Source: JAZLJD01 sp045617725 (GTDB lineage: Bacteria > Bacillota > Clostridia > Lachnospirales > Lachnospiraceae). From it: a stretch of DNA of 64,000 nt. The stretch is from NCBI GenBank assembly GCA_045617725.1, contig JAZLJD010000023.1:55976-119975 (forward strand), in the 5' to 3' direction. The position numbers and the translations under genes are program-made. How positions within the stretch are numbered: the first letter of the stretch is position 1; each line of letters begins with the position of its first letter. Shown in pieces: positions 42,474-51,519 of the stretch. The notes under the pieces are model-generated. The model saw nothing but the letters and a program-made list of their open reading frames with translations, had not been told where the DNA came from and did not search any database.

Positions 42474-44398
42474 TAGTTTGCCGGTGCCTCCTTTCCGATG
42501 AAATCATTGGGAACGGTAAAGGAAATACTGGTACCTTTATCTTTGGCCGTACGGAAGGTTAATCCCTTACCGTAGGTTTTCTTAAGACTGTAATCAATGT
42601 GGTTAATGCCAATATTGGCACTGCCGGCAAATTCGGTGATATTGTCGATTTTGTCCTCCGGGATACCGACGCCGTCATCGGTGACGGTAATGGTAACCAC
42701 CTTGGGACCGGGGACGATAGCAAGTAAAATCTTGCCGTCCTTGCCATCCGGGAAGGCGTGAAGATATGCATTCTCGATGAGCGGCATGATGGTCATGGGA
42801 GGAATCATAACGGACGGCAGCTGCGTCGGCATGAAGTATTCCACTTTGACATTGGAAACCGAATGCTTCTTGATATTGACAAAGGCCTTTACGAGGTCAA
42901 TTTCATTCTGGAGGGTAACAAGCCCTGAAAGTCTCGAATAATCCAGCGTCATACGCAGGTATTTGGCAAGTGCCAGGGTCATGTCCTCCGCAACCTCACG
43001 GTCCTTGTCACACATGTCGGAAATCAGGTCGAAGGTCTTGTAAACGAAATCCGGTTTCATCTGCGTGGAGGAAAGAGCGGTTTCGTAATTGTCAATGGAA
43101 TGGATGGTCTCCGAAATATTGATGGAAATTCGGTGTGCGTGCGTAAGGCGCTGCTGATATTCCATGGATTCGAGGAAATAGTGGAGCAGTATCGTGGTCA
43201 TCAGAATGAGCGGTACCATAAAGGAATGATACTGATCGATGCCGATAATCAGAATGAGCGCAATGGCCAGATTTAGTACCACGAAGGCAAAAAGCGTAAT
43301 GCGTAATCGAATCTGTACACGGCGGTCCGCCTCAATATGGCTGGAAGCGGATACCAAAAGCCAGATGGACAGCATCACGAACAGGATGGCAACCATGCAC
43401 TGCGAAAAATAAACATAGCGGGGCGGAAGCGCACAGATGACAACCATAACGGTAATCAAAATGCTGAGTATCCGGATACGCTGCGCCTTGGTAGGTCTTG
43501 TTTTGATGGAATACAAAAAGTACAGGAAGGTAGCCACCGCAAAGCTTAAGAGCGCTCCTAAGTAGGTACGCCTGCCGGCCGTACTGATCATATTCGGAAC
43601 AAGGAAGGCCAAAAGGGAATCTCCCATGAGCATCAGTGCACAGCCACCCGTAAATACAACGCCTGCGAAGGCCAGATGCACCTTGTGATGATTTCTGTAA
43701 ATGAAGAAAATCAACTGGTATACCGTAGTCAGGAGACAGATGAACACGATAAAGGAGAAGAAGCTCAGGTAGTAAGATTGAAGCTTGTAGATGGCCATCG
43801 GCTGACCGATGCAGATGCTGGCCGGAATAGACTGGGCACCGAAATCGGTATGCCCAAGACGGAGAGACAGCCTAAAATTACCATCCTCCGCATGAAAGAT
43901 GGAGTCCGAAGGACAAAAAGTATAGATCACCGATCGGGGATACGTGTGAATGCCCTCGTCGTCAAAACCGTTTTCGACGATGCGTACATCATTCAGGTAG
44001 CATTCATAGCCGCAGGTGATGGCAGGAATGTAGAGGGAATAGACATCCTCACTCCTGCCTGTCAAAAGAAAATCGAAGTAAAAGACGGATTCCTCCGTAT
44101 CATTAAAGGAATAATCCAGCCAGGTGACCGGAAGCGTAATATTGCCATCCTCCGAAAGGCTGTTCTCTAAGGAGGAGAGCGTGTTGGAGGAATCACCGGT
44201 TCCCTGCAGAAGCGCACAAATGGTATGGTCGTCGGTTAAGTACGGAGTCAGGTTGTAGACGCCGGTACTTTCGTTATATGCTTTGGCATTACATAAATTA
44301 ATGCCGAGAAAACGTTTGGGAACATGATCATTGCCGCAACCCGTCAGAAGGAACAGAAAGGAAAATAGGACAATGAATAAACTGAAATGTTTCTTCAT
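42473..44398 (-). CDS. 7TM histidine-kinase paralogue lacking the phospho-acceptor His
   Basis: A 641-residue protein with a lipoprotein-type signal (LLTGCG near residue 21), an extracytoplasmic sensor (about 30-215), seven membrane helices (about 220-410) and LytS-type kinase domains. The acceptor box reads QMKPDFVYKTF, so Asp450 (codon 43049-43051) stands where the paralogue at 40593 has His443. The Asn following the Tyr is also changed to Lys. The N-box LIENAYLHAF and the G-box DDGVGIPEDK remain, so ATP binding may persist. It probably acts as a regulatory or heterodimeric subunit, or is phosphorylation-dead. Located between the regulator (nine-base gap) and the intact kinase. Confidence 0.88.
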   Translation of the reverse strand: MKKHFSLFIVLFSFLFLLTGCGNDHVPKRFLGINLCNAKAYNESTGVYNLTPYLTDDHTICALLQGTGDSSNTLSSLENSLSEDGNITLPVTWLDYSFNDTEESVFYFDFLLTGRSEDVYSLYIPAITCGYECYLNDVRIVENGFDDEGIHTYPRSVIYTFCPSDSIFHAEDGNFRLSLRLGHTDFGAQSIPASICIGQPMAIYKLQSYYLSFFSFIVFICLLTTVYQLIFFIYRNHHKVHLAFAGVVFTGGCALMLMGDSLLAFLVPNMISTAGRRTYLGALLSFAVATFLYFLYSIKTRPTKAQRIRILSILITVMVVICALPPRYVYFSQCMVAILFVMLSIWLLVSASSHIEADRRVQIRLRITLFAFVVLNLAIALILIIGIDQYHSFMVPLILMTTILLHYFLESMEYQQRLTHAHRISINISETIHSIDNYETALSSTQMKPDFVYKTFDLISDMCDKDREVAEDMTLALAKYLRMTLDYSRLSGLVTLQNEIDLVKAFVNIKKHSVSNVKVEYFMPTQLPSVMIPPMTIMPLIENAYLHAFPDGKDGKILLAIVPGPKVVTITVTDDGVGIPEDKIDNITEFAGSANIGINHIDYSLKKTYGKGLTFRTAKDKGTSISFTVPNDFIGKEAPAN

Positions 44399-44407
44399 GG
44401 CTGCCTC

Positions 44408-45523
44408 CTATCGGATGCTGTTCAGTTGCGTTTGAGCCCACTCCTTTAATTCGGGAGCGGGAAGAACGCCGAATTCTTCTTTCAGACTCTTTGAAAAACG
44501 ACTGTAAGCATTCTTGAGCGCATTGGGGTTCTTAGTGAGAACAAAGAGTTCAACGAGACGTTTGAAGCAATCCTCGTTGCACGGGTCGTCGTCAACCATG
44601 GCATTGGCCAAAACCAGCGCTTCGTTATAATCCCCACGTTCCATCAGAATGGAGGAGTAGCGATAACGCATACGCATCAGAGCATTATGAAGCCATTTGG
44701 AGGTTTCCTCACACCAGTAGTAATACTTGCCTTCCAGATACTCGCCGGTATAGAGGGAAAGCGCTTCCTTCAGTTCCTCCTCCGTAAGCTGCTCGGTACG
44801 CTCCGCAAAAGCACGGAACTTGTATACATCACAGTTAAACTTGGAGGAATCCAGATAGTAATCTTCCTTGTCACGCATGAGAATATCGGAAAAGCCCTGG
44901 TCATTTAAGGCAGAGCGGATATAGGTACAGGTTACACGGAAGTTGTTCAGTGCTTTCTCCACATCCGAATCGGGCCACAGCGCCTCCAAAAGATAATCCT
45001 TGGAACGGGAGCGGCCTTCGTAATGCACGAGGAGGGCAAAAAGCTCTTCTGCCTTGGCGGTGCGGAAACGAATCGGGGTATTGTCACTTACGGAATGCAC
45101 ACGGAAGGTGCCGAAACAACGGACGTCGAGCTCAGCCGCTGCGGTGGGGAAGGAGTTCTGGCGTCGTTTCTCCTCGATGTAGTCAAGCAGCCTGGAAAGC
45201 TCGTCCGTATCAATCGGTTTTAAGAGGTAACCGGACACATGAACACGGAACGCTTCCAAAGCGTACTGCTGATATGCAGTGATTATGATAATATCGATGG
45301 AAGGATTGACTTTCAAAATCTCAGCAGCCAGCTCAAGGCCGGTCATGCCGGGCATTTCGATGTCCAGAAAGGCGACATCCATATCAGGATTCTCCTTGAC
45401 ATAATCAAGAGCTTCCTGCGGATCTGAGAATGCGGAAAGAACATTCAATCTTGCGTCACGCGAAAAAATACGTTGCATACGCTCCAATGCATTTAATTCA
45501 TCATCAACGGCAATAACGTTCAC
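44408..45523 (-). CDS. Response regulator with SARP/BTAD-like output domain
   Basis: A 371-residue cytoplasmic regulator. The receiver domain (1-120) has acidic pair Asp7/Asp8, phospho-acceptor Asp54 (FLDIEMPGMTG), Thr82 and Lys102 (LLKPID). A winged-helix DNA-binding region (about 130-225, ELDVRCFGTFRVHS, RTAKAEELFALLVHYEG, LWPDSDVEKALNNF) and a bacterial transcriptional activator TPR domain (about 235-365) follow. Kinases of this type are usually paired with LytTR or AraC outputs, so this pairing is uncommon. The start is GTG 45523 with AAGGAG upstream. It is the first gene of its operon. The target is unknown. The mannan or lipoprotein genes nearby are candidates. Confidence 0.88.
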   Translation of the reverse strand: MNVIAVDDELNALERMQRIFSRDARLNVLSAFSDPQEALDYVKENPDMDVAFLDIEMPGMTGLELAAEILKVNPSIDIIIITAYQQYALEAFRVHVSGYLLKPIDTDELSRLLDYIEEKRRQNSFPTAAAELDVRCFGTFRVHSVSDNTPIRFRTAKAEELFALLVHYEGRSRSKDYLLEALWPDSDVEKALNNFRVTCTYIRSALNDQGFSDILMRDKEDYYLDSSKFNCDVYKFRAFAERTEQLTEEELKEALSLYTGEYLEGKYYYWCEETSKWLHNALMRMRYRYSSILMERGDYNEALVLANAMVDDDPCNEDCFKRLVELFVLTKNPNALKNAYSRFSKSLKEEFGVLPAPELKEWAQTQLNSIR

Positions 45524-45588
45524 TTTTTAATCTCCTTATATCTTATTTATTCCCTGGGCAACACAAATGCCCCCTTATATGCTCTTTA

Positions 45589-45617
45589 ATTTTAATATAA
45601 TATAGGTAATAATTCAA
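45589..45617 (-). promoter_or_regulatory. Putative promoter of the two-component operon
   Basis: On the - strand, TTGAAT (45612-45617) and TAAAAT (45589-45594) are spaced 17 bases apart, in a very AT-rich divergent region. Confidence 0.5.
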
Positions 45618-45708
45618 TTGCTATAGGGCTAAAAAACACAAATATGCTGTTTTTTTGTATGAAATTCGGGTATTATGAAACGGTATTGCTAAGTAGGAGG
45701 TTACAGCT

Positions 45709-46593
45709 ATGAAAGTAGAACGATTCATTTATGAAAAAGACAGACCGGAAGGATTTACTTCCTATTTGATTGAGAATTCCGGGGAGCTTCAGCCGGGCAA
45801 AAAACGACCTGCCGCCGTAATATGCCCCGGAGGCGGATATTTGTTTTTGTCCGACCGGGAAGCGGAACCCATTGCCACGCAGTTTTTAAGCAGGGGCTGG
45901 CAGGCATTTACGGTAAATTATCATCTCGGAACCTACGACGGAAGCGTAAGCGACGTAACGCGGGAATGCATTCTGGATGTTGCGAGATGTATATATGAAA
46001 TAAGAAAGCACGCAGAGGAATGGTACATCGACCCCGACAAAATCATCCTGATCGGTTTCTCGGCGGGGGGACATCTTGCGGCTTCCTATGGCAATAACTA
46101 TTCCAAGGAATGGCTGCTCGGATGCACCGGCCTTACGGGGGAGGATTTGAAGGTGGCGGCAGCAGTGCTTGCCTATCCCGTAATCGACGCGGAGATTCTG
46201 GATACCCTTATGGAGAAACGCGGGGAGAGCTGGGACGGCATGAAGACCTTTATGGGCCAGATGAATACGGCCTTTACGGGGAATCCTCATCCGTACGGAG
46301 ATGCCCGGTATGATTTCTACAAGGCCCAAAAGAACGTCGGACCCGATACACCGCCCACCTATATCTGCCATGCTGCGGATGACGGCCTTATTTATGTGCA
46401 GGGCTCCTTGGAATATGCGAAGGCACTTTCCGAGTACCAGATTCCCTTCGAACTGCATGTTTACGAAACGGGCGGGCACGGCTTCTCCCTGGCAAACGAA
46501 TATACCGCCAACGATCCCTGGCATATTAATGACGTAACGGCCACCTGGGTGCCGGAAATGTTCGAATTTTTGAAGAAACATGTGCCATATTGA
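45709..46593 (+). CDS. Alpha/beta-hydrolase, probable acetyl/feruloyl-type carbohydrate esterase
   Basis: A 294-residue cytoplasmic alpha/beta-hydrolase. The oxyanion-loop motif is ICPGGGYLFLS, the nucleophile Ser lies in IGFSAGGHLAAS, a late Asp in CHAADDGLIYVQG, and the His in ETGGHGFSLAN completes a catalytic triad. Such Aes-like esterases occur with hemicellulose genes and deacetylate oligosaccharides. No signal peptide is present, so it would work on imported sugars. AGGAGG precedes ATG 45709. The gene is divergent from the two-component operon and ends 140 bases before livJ. Substrate specificity cannot be deduced. Confidence 0.82.
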   Translation: MKVERFIYEKDRPEGFTSYLIENSGELQPGKKRPAAVICPGGGYLFLSDREAEPIATQFLSRGWQAFTVNYHLGTYDGSVSDVTRECILDVARCIYEIRKHAEEWYIDPDKIILIGFSAGGHLAASYGNNYSKEWLLGCTGLTGEDLKVAAAVLAYPVIDAEILDTLMEKRGESWDGMKTFMGQMNTAFTGNPHPYGDARYDFYKAQKNVGPDTPPTYICHAADDGLIYVQGSLEYAKALSEYQIPFELHVYETGGHGFSLANEYTANDPWHINDVTATWVPEMFEFLKKHVPY

Positions 46594-46643
46594 AAAAAGA
46601 TATAACTTTTAGTTATAAAAATGAACTTTTTTATAATTAAATG

Positions 46644-46672
46644 TTGACAGTTATAATTTTTGGTAATACAAT
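46644..46672 (+). promoter_or_regulatory. Strong sigma-A promoter of livJ
   Basis: A perfect TTGACA (46644-46649), a 17-base spacer, and TACAAT (46667-46672). The leader is about 55 bases, with an AGGAGG ribosome site before ATG 46734. Confidence 0.88.
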
Positions 46673-46733
46673 GCGGTTATTGAACGAAAGCGAGATATAA
46701 CTACACATTATTAAATGCTTTAGGAGGCAAGTT

Positions 46734-47888
46734 ATGAAATTGTTCAAAAAAGTTTTAAGCGTGGCATTAGTTGCCGCAATGACATTCGGTTTAATGACCG
46801 GCTGTGGCGAGAAGTCTTCCGACACCTTCAAGGTAGGTGTTATCGGACCTATGACCGGCGGCGCAGCAGTTTACGGTATCGCAGTTAAGAACGGTGCTGA
46901 TCTTGCAATCAAGGAGATTAACGCAGCAGGCGGTATCAATGGTTATCAGATTGAGTACAATCCTCAGGATGATGAGCTTGACAACGAGAAGAGCGTCAAT
47001 GCTTACAATGCACTGAAGGACTGGGGTATGAACATCTTGGTAGGTTCCGTTACTTCAGGTTGCTGTACAGCAGTAGCTGCTGAGTCCAAGAACGACAATA
47101 TGTTCCAGCTCACTCCTTCCGGATCTTCCACAGATTGCACCGATGGTAATGACAACGTATTCCAGGTATGCTTCTCCGATCCTAACCAGGGTGTTGGTGC
47201 TGCAGCATACATTGGCGAGAACAAGGTAGCAAGCAAGGTAGCAGTTATCTACGACAGCTCCGATGTTTACTCCAGCGGTATTTACAAGAAGTTCGCTCAG
47301 GAAGCAGCAAACCAGGATTTCGAAATCGTAGAGACCGGTGCTTTCACTGCTGATAACAAGACGGACTTCTCCGTACAGCTTCAGAAGGCACATGATGCAG
47401 GAGCAGAGCTTATCTTCCTTCCTATCTACTATAGTGAAGCAGCTTTGATTCTTACCCAGGCCAATAACGCAGGTTACTCCTTCAAGTTCTTCGGATGTGA
47501 CGGTCTTGACGGTATCCTTGGTGTTGAGAACTTCGATGCAAGCCTTGCAGAGGGCGTTATGCTCTTAACTCCTTTCGCAGCAGATGCAAAGGATGCGAAG
47601 ACTCAGGCATTCGTTTCCGCATACGAAACAGCTTACGGTGATACCCCGAACCAGTTCGCAGCAGATGCTTATGATGCTATGTACATCATCAAGGCAGCTG
47701 CAGAGAAGGCCGGTGCAAAGCCTTCCATGAGCGTGTCCGATTTAGGTGATGCTTTAAAGGCAGCTATGCTTGAGGTTTCCGTTGACGGTCTTACCGGTGC
47801 AGCTATGAGCTGGGATTCCGAGGGTGCTGTTAACAAGGCTCCCAAGGCTATGGAAATCAAGAACGGCAACTACTCTTTGATTCAGTAA
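46734..47888 (+). CDS. livJ: Branched-chain amino acid binding lipoprotein LivJ
   Basis: A 384-residue lipoprotein (lipobox MTGC) of the Leu/Ile/Val-binding family. Motifs are KVGVIGPMTGGAAVYG, NAAGGINGYQIEY, a central SVTSGCCTAVAAE ligand loop, and NQFAADAYDAMY near the C terminus. It delivers the amino acid to LivHM. The strong promoter, biased codons and a terminator directly after the gene suggest that it is made in excess over the membrane components, as is common for binding proteins. The exact ligand (Leu, Ile, Val or another amino acid) cannot be read from the sequence. Confidence 0.93.
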   Translation: MKLFKKVLSVALVAAMTFGLMTGCGEKSSDTFKVGVIGPMTGGAAVYGIAVKNGADLAIKEINAAGGINGYQIEYNPQDDELDNEKSVNAYNALKDWGMNILVGSVTSGCCTAVAAESKNDNMFQLTPSGSSTDCTDGNDNVFQVCFSDPNQGVGAAAYIGENKVASKVAVIYDSSDVYSSGIYKKFAQEAANQDFEIVETGAFTADNKTDFSVQLQKAHDAGAELIFLPIYYSEAALILTQANNAGYSFKFFGCDGLDGILGVENFDASLAEGVMLLTPFAADAKDAKTQAFVSAYETAYGDTPNQFAADAYDAMYIIKAAAEKAGAKPSMSVSDLGDALKAAMLEVSVDGLTGAAMSWDSEGAVNKAPKAMEIKNGNYSLIQ

Positions 47889-47907
47889 TTATAAATGAGT
47901 TGATTCG

Positions 47908-47945
47908 CAGGGGGCACCGCTTTTGGTGCCCCCTGTTTTTATTTC
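47908..47945 (+). terminator. Intrinsic terminator (partial) after livJ
   Basis: CAGGGGGCACC (47908-47918) pairs with GGTGCCCCCTG (47925-47935), a perfect eleven-pair stem, followed by TTTTT. It separates livJ from livHMGF and would lower downstream expression. Confidence 0.92.
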
Positions 47946-47975
47946 CTTATTATTTTCTTATTACGGCTATTTGCC

Positions 47976-48004
47976 TTGTAAACCAGCCCTTTTTCTGATA
48001 AAAT
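47976..48004 (+). promoter_or_regulatory. Putative secondary promoter for livHMGF
   Basis: TTGTAA (47976-47981), a 17-base spacer, TAAAAT (47999-48004), just after the livJ terminator and 43 bases before livH. Confidence 0.55.
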
Positions 48005-48046
48005 AGTAACGCTGTTTTTGCAAGACTATGTAAAGAAGGATGAAAT

Positions 48047-48931
48047 ATGAGCTTTTTAAACTACTTAATTAACGGCATCAGCTTAGGTAGCGTTTATGCG
48101 ATTATAGCTCTCGGTTATACCATGGTTTACGGTATCGCCAAGATGCTGAACTTCGCACACGGAGATGTCATCATGATCGGCTGCTATACGGTATTCTGTG
48201 CAGTCTCCATGGCGAATCTTCCCACCTGGCTCGGAATGCTGCTTTCCATTATTGTGTGTACCGCACTTGGTATGACGATTGAGGCGGTTGCTTACAGACC
48301 CTTAAGAAAGGCCAGTTCTTCCCTGGCAGTATTGATTACGGCCATCGGCGTGAGCTATCTGCTCCAGAATGTGGCTCTTCTTGTTTTTGGCGCGAATCCC
48401 AAGGCATTCACTTCTGTAGTAAGCATTAAGCCTATTAAGCTTGCGGACGGACAGATTACCATCTCGGGTGAGACCCTCGTTACGGTAATCTGCTGCGTTG
48501 TTATCATGGTTGGACTGACCCTGTTTGTTAACAAAACCAAGGCAGGACAGGCTATGCTTGCCGTATCGGAGGACAAGGGTGCTGCACAGCTTATGGGTAT
48601 CAACGTGAACGGAACGATTACCTTAACCTTTGCAATCGGTTCCGCGCTCGCCGCAATCGCAGGTATGCTTCTTTGCTCATCTTATCCGACTTTGTCACCT
48701 TATACAGGCTCCATGCCCGGTATCAAGGCCTTCGTTGCTGCGGTATTCGGCGGTATCGGTTCCATCCCGGGAGCATTGATTGGAGGTATCGTACTCGGCC
48801 TTATAGAAATCCTTACCAAGGGCTATATTTCAACGGAACTTTCCGATGCCATCGTATTTATGGTACTGGTTGTTGTACTTGTGGTAAAGCCTACCGGAAT
48901 TCTCGGTAAGAAGATTCAGGAAAAGGTTTAG
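48047..48931 (+). CDS. livH: Branched-chain amino acid ABC permease LivH
   Basis: A 294-residue permease with about eight membrane segments and the LivH signature GISLGSVYAIIALGYTMVYG near the N terminus (core SVYAIIALGYTMVYG), followed by MLNFAHGDVIM. The ATPase-contact region MGINVNGTITLTFAIGSALA (core MGINVNGT) lies near residues 180-205, and PGIKAFVAAVFGGIGSIPGA (core GGIGSIPGA) near 225-245. It pairs with LivM, ten bases downstream. AAGGATGAAAT before the ATG gives a moderate ribosome site. Confidence 0.94.
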   Translation: MSFLNYLINGISLGSVYAIIALGYTMVYGIAKMLNFAHGDVIMIGCYTVFCAVSMANLPTWLGMLLSIIVCTALGMTIEAVAYRPLRKASSSLAVLITAIGVSYLLQNVALLVFGANPKAFTSVVSIKPIKLADGQITISGETLVTVICCVVIMVGLTLFVNKTKAGQAMLAVSEDKGAAQLMGINVNGTITLTFAIGSALAAIAGMLLCSSYPTLSPYTGSMPGIKAFVAAVFGGIGSIPGALIGGIVLGLIEILTKGYISTELSDAIVFMVLVVVLVVKPTGILGKKIQEKV

Positions 48932-48941
48932 GAGGTGTCGT

Positions 48942-50021
48942 ATGAAAGCGTTTGTTAAGAAGAATAAAGACAATCTGATTACGTACGGCATTGTGGTAGC
49001 AGCTTTCGTTATTATGGAGATTCTGATTTCCGCAGGAGCTGTTTCCTCCCTGCTTAAGGGCCTTTTGGTTCCGCTTTGTGCTTATGTGATTCTGGCAGTT
49101 TCCCTGAATCTGACGGTTGGTATTTTGGGCGAGTTAAGCCTTGGCCATGCGGGCTTTATGTGCATCGGTGCATTTACCTCCGCTTTCTTTACAAAGCTTA
49201 CGGAGAATGTAATTACCTCCACCTGGATTCGTTTTCCGCTTGCCATTCTGATCGGCTTTGTGTGTGCCGGACTTCTGGGATTTTTAATCGGTATGCCGGT
49301 TCTTCGTCTGAAAGGAGACTACCTGGCTATTGTTACACTTGCCTTCGGTGAAATCATTAAGAACATTGTGAATGTTCTCTATGTAAGCCGTGATTCCGAG
49401 GGAATTCATTTCTCCATGAATAATCAGCTTGCAATCAATCTGCCGGAGGACGGCGTGATGCTCATTAACGGACCACAGGGTATCACGGGAACGCCCAAGA
49501 ATTCGAACTTTACGATTGGTATCGTTTTGGTACTTATTACATTATTTATTGTACTGAACCTTATTAAGAGCCGTGACGGTCGTGCCGTTATGGCGATTCG
49601 TGACAATGTGATCGCTGCGGAAAGCGTCGGCATCAATATTACAAAATATAAGCTTCTGGCTTTCTCTTTGTCAGCGGCACTTGCAGGCGTAGCCGGTGTT
49701 CTGTATTCCCACAACTTAAGTGCACTGCAGGCAACCAGCAACCGTTTCGGTTACAACATGTCCATTATGATTTTGGTATTCGTTGTTTTGGGCGGAATCG
49801 GTAATATCCGCGGAAGTATCATCGCAGCGGTATTACTTACTCTTTTGCCGGAACTCCTTCGTGGCCTGTCCGACTACCGTATGCTGATTTACGCAATTGT
49901 TCTGATTGCCATGATGCTCTTTAACTGGGCACCGGCAGCAAGAGAGTGGCGTGACAAGATGCTTATGAAGATTCCCTTTTTAAAGAAGAAAGCAGCAGGA
50001 GGTCAGGAAGATGGAGAATAA
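48942..50021 (+). CDS. livM: Branched-chain amino acid ABC permease LivM
   Basis: A 359-residue partner permease. It has the LivM-type segments ILAVSLNLTVGILGELSLGHAGF (core GELSLGHAGF), the strong LRLKGDYLAIVTLAFGEI motif, SVGINITKYKLLAFSLSAA (the ATPase-contact loop) and GGIGNIRGSIIAA. Its length is usual for the family. The 3' end overlaps livG by eleven bases, so the two are translationally coupled. A GGAGG precedes ATG 48942. Confidence 0.94.
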   Translation: MKAFVKKNKDNLITYGIVVAAFVIMEILISAGAVSSLLKGLLVPLCAYVILAVSLNLTVGILGELSLGHAGFMCIGAFTSAFFTKLTENVITSTWIRFPLAILIGFVCAGLLGFLIGMPVLRLKGDYLAIVTLAFGEIIKNIVNVLYVSRDSEGIHFSMNNQLAINLPEDGVMLINGPQGITGTPKNSNFTIGIVLVLITLFIVLNLIKSRDGRAVMAIRDNVIAAESVGINITKYKLLAFSLSAALAGVAGVLYSHNLSALQATSNRFGYNMSIMILVFVVLGGIGNIRGSIIAAVLLTLLPELLRGLSDYRMLIYAIVLIAMMLFNWAPAAREWRDKMLMKIPFLKKKAAGGQEDGE

Positions 50022-50781
50022 AAAACCGATTCTTGAAGTGAATCACTTATCCATCCGTTTCGGCGGACTTCGTGCTGTGGATGATTTGAACATGACCATT
50101 TATGAAGGCGAGCTTTACGGCCTTATAGGACCGAACGGTGCCGGCAAGACGACGGCCTTCAACCTTCTGACGGGCGTTTACAAGCCCACCGAGGGTATTA
50201 TAAAGCTGGACGGAGAGGATATCACCGGTCTTAAGACCATCGATATCAACCGTGCCGGTATTGCACGTACCTTCCAGAACATCCGTCTGTTCAAGGATTT
50301 GAGCGTACTTGATAATGTAAAGGTTGGTTTACATAATCTTTATCCGTATTCTACCTTTGCTTCCATCCTGCGTCTTCCTTCCTATTACAAGGTTGAGAAG
50401 GAGATGGATGCCCGTGCTATGGAGCTTCTTAAGGTGTTTGGTCTGGACGGAGCCGCTTCCTTAAAGGCATCGCAGCTTCCTTACGGTAAGCAGCGTAAGC
50501 TCGAAATTGCGAGAGCACTTGCAACGAATCCGAAGCTGCTGCTTTTGGATGAGCCCGCAGCAGGTATGAATCCGAACGAGACGAAGGAACTCATGGATAC
50601 GATTTCTTATATCCGCAGTGAGTTTAAGATGACTATTTTATTAATTGAGCACGATATGAAACTGGTTTCCGGTATCTGCGAGAGACTGACCGTATTAAAC
50701 TTCGGCCGTGTCCTTGCAGAGGGCGAGACTTCCGCGGTTCTTTCGAATCCGGAGGTTATTACCGCTTACCTTGGCGAATAG
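50011..50781 (+). CDS. livG: Branched-chain amino acid ABC ATPase LivG
   Basis: A 256-residue ATP-binding subunit. It has Walker A GPNGAGKTT, a Q-loop region with FQNIRLFKDLSVLDNV, a LivG-type signature LPYGKQRKLEIARAL, Walker B LLLLDEPAAGMNP and switch His in IEHDMKLVSG. It overlaps livM by eleven bases and precedes livF by 13 bases. It forms a heterodimer with LivF at the cytoplasmic face of LivHM. Confidence 0.95.
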   Translation: MENKKPILEVNHLSIRFGGLRAVDDLNMTIYEGELYGLIGPNGAGKTTAFNLLTGVYKPTEGIIKLDGEDITGLKTIDINRAGIARTFQNIRLFKDLSVLDNVKVGLHNLYPYSTFASILRLPSYYKVEKEMDARAMELLKVFGLDGAASLKASQLPYGKQRKLEIARALATNPKLLLLDEPAAGMNPNETKELMDTISYIRSEFKMTILLIEHDMKLVSGICERLTVLNFGRVLAEGETSAVLSNPEVITAYLGE

Positions 50782-50794
50782 GAGGACAGAAGTT

Positions 50795-51505
50795 ATGGCA
50801 ATGCTTGAAGTTAGAAACTTACATGTTCACTATGGCGTCATCGAAGCCATAAAGGGCATTGATTTTGAGGTTAATAAGGGAGAGGTTATCGCGCTGATCG
50901 GTGCCAACGGTGCCGGCAAGACGACGATTCTTCATACCATCAGCGGTTTGATTACACCGACGGAAGGCAGCGTTACCTTTGAGGGAACCGATATTACCAA
51001 GACGCCGGGACACAAGATTGTTTCCATGGGTATGGCACATGTTCCGGAAGGTCGTCGTGTGTTCCAGGAACTTACCGTATATCAGAACCTTAAGATGGGC
51101 GCTTATACCCGTCATGACAAAAAGGAAATTGCGGATACGCTCGAGATGGTATATGAACGTTTCCCGAGACTTAAGGAACGTAAGAATCAGATGGCAGGTA
51201 CGCTTTCGGGCGGCGAGCAGCAGATGCTGGCCATGGGACGTGCCCTTATGAGCCATCCCGGAATTATCCTGATGGACGAACCTTCCATGGGACTTTCCCC
51301 GATCTTCGTTAATGAAATCTTCGATATTATCGGAGAAGTAAGTAAGAGCGGTACGACGGTTCTTTTGGTTGAGCAGAACGCCAAAAAGGCACTCAGCATC
51401 GCAGACCGTGCGTATGTACTGGAGACCGGCAAGATTACTCTTTCCGGCAAGGCCAGTGACCTCATGAATGATGAAGCAGTACGAAAAGCTTACTTGGGTG
51501 AATAA
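50795..51505 (+). CDS. livF: Branched-chain amino acid ABC ATPase LivF
   Basis: A 236-residue second ATPase. It has Walker A GANGAGKTT, the LivF-specific HVPEGRRVFQELTVYQNL region (core PEGRRVF), signature LSGGEQQMLAMGRAL, Walker B ILMDEPSMGLSP, and switch residue in LVEQNAKKAL (Gln-Asn in place of His, as usual in LivF). ATG 50795 follows AGGAGG at 50780-50786. A longer in-frame reading from 50708 overlaps livG and is not supported. It completes livJHMGF. Confidence 0.95.
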   Translation: MAMLEVRNLHVHYGVIEAIKGIDFEVNKGEVIALIGANGAGKTTILHTISGLITPTEGSVTFEGTDITKTPGHKIVSMGMAHVPEGRRVFQELTVYQNLKMGAYTRHDKKEIADTLEMVYERFPRLKERKNQMAGTLSGGEQQMLAMGRALMSHPGIILMDEPSMGLSPIFVNEIFDIIGEVSKSGTTVLLVEQNAKKALSIADRAYVLETGKITLSGKASDLMNDEAVRKAYLGE

Positions 51506-51519
51506 GAGAGGTGCACACT

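Noticed and set aside
45886..46581. Open frame of 231 codons opposite the alpha/beta-hydrolase
   Set aside because: Antisense to a gene with an intact catalytic triad and good ribosome site.
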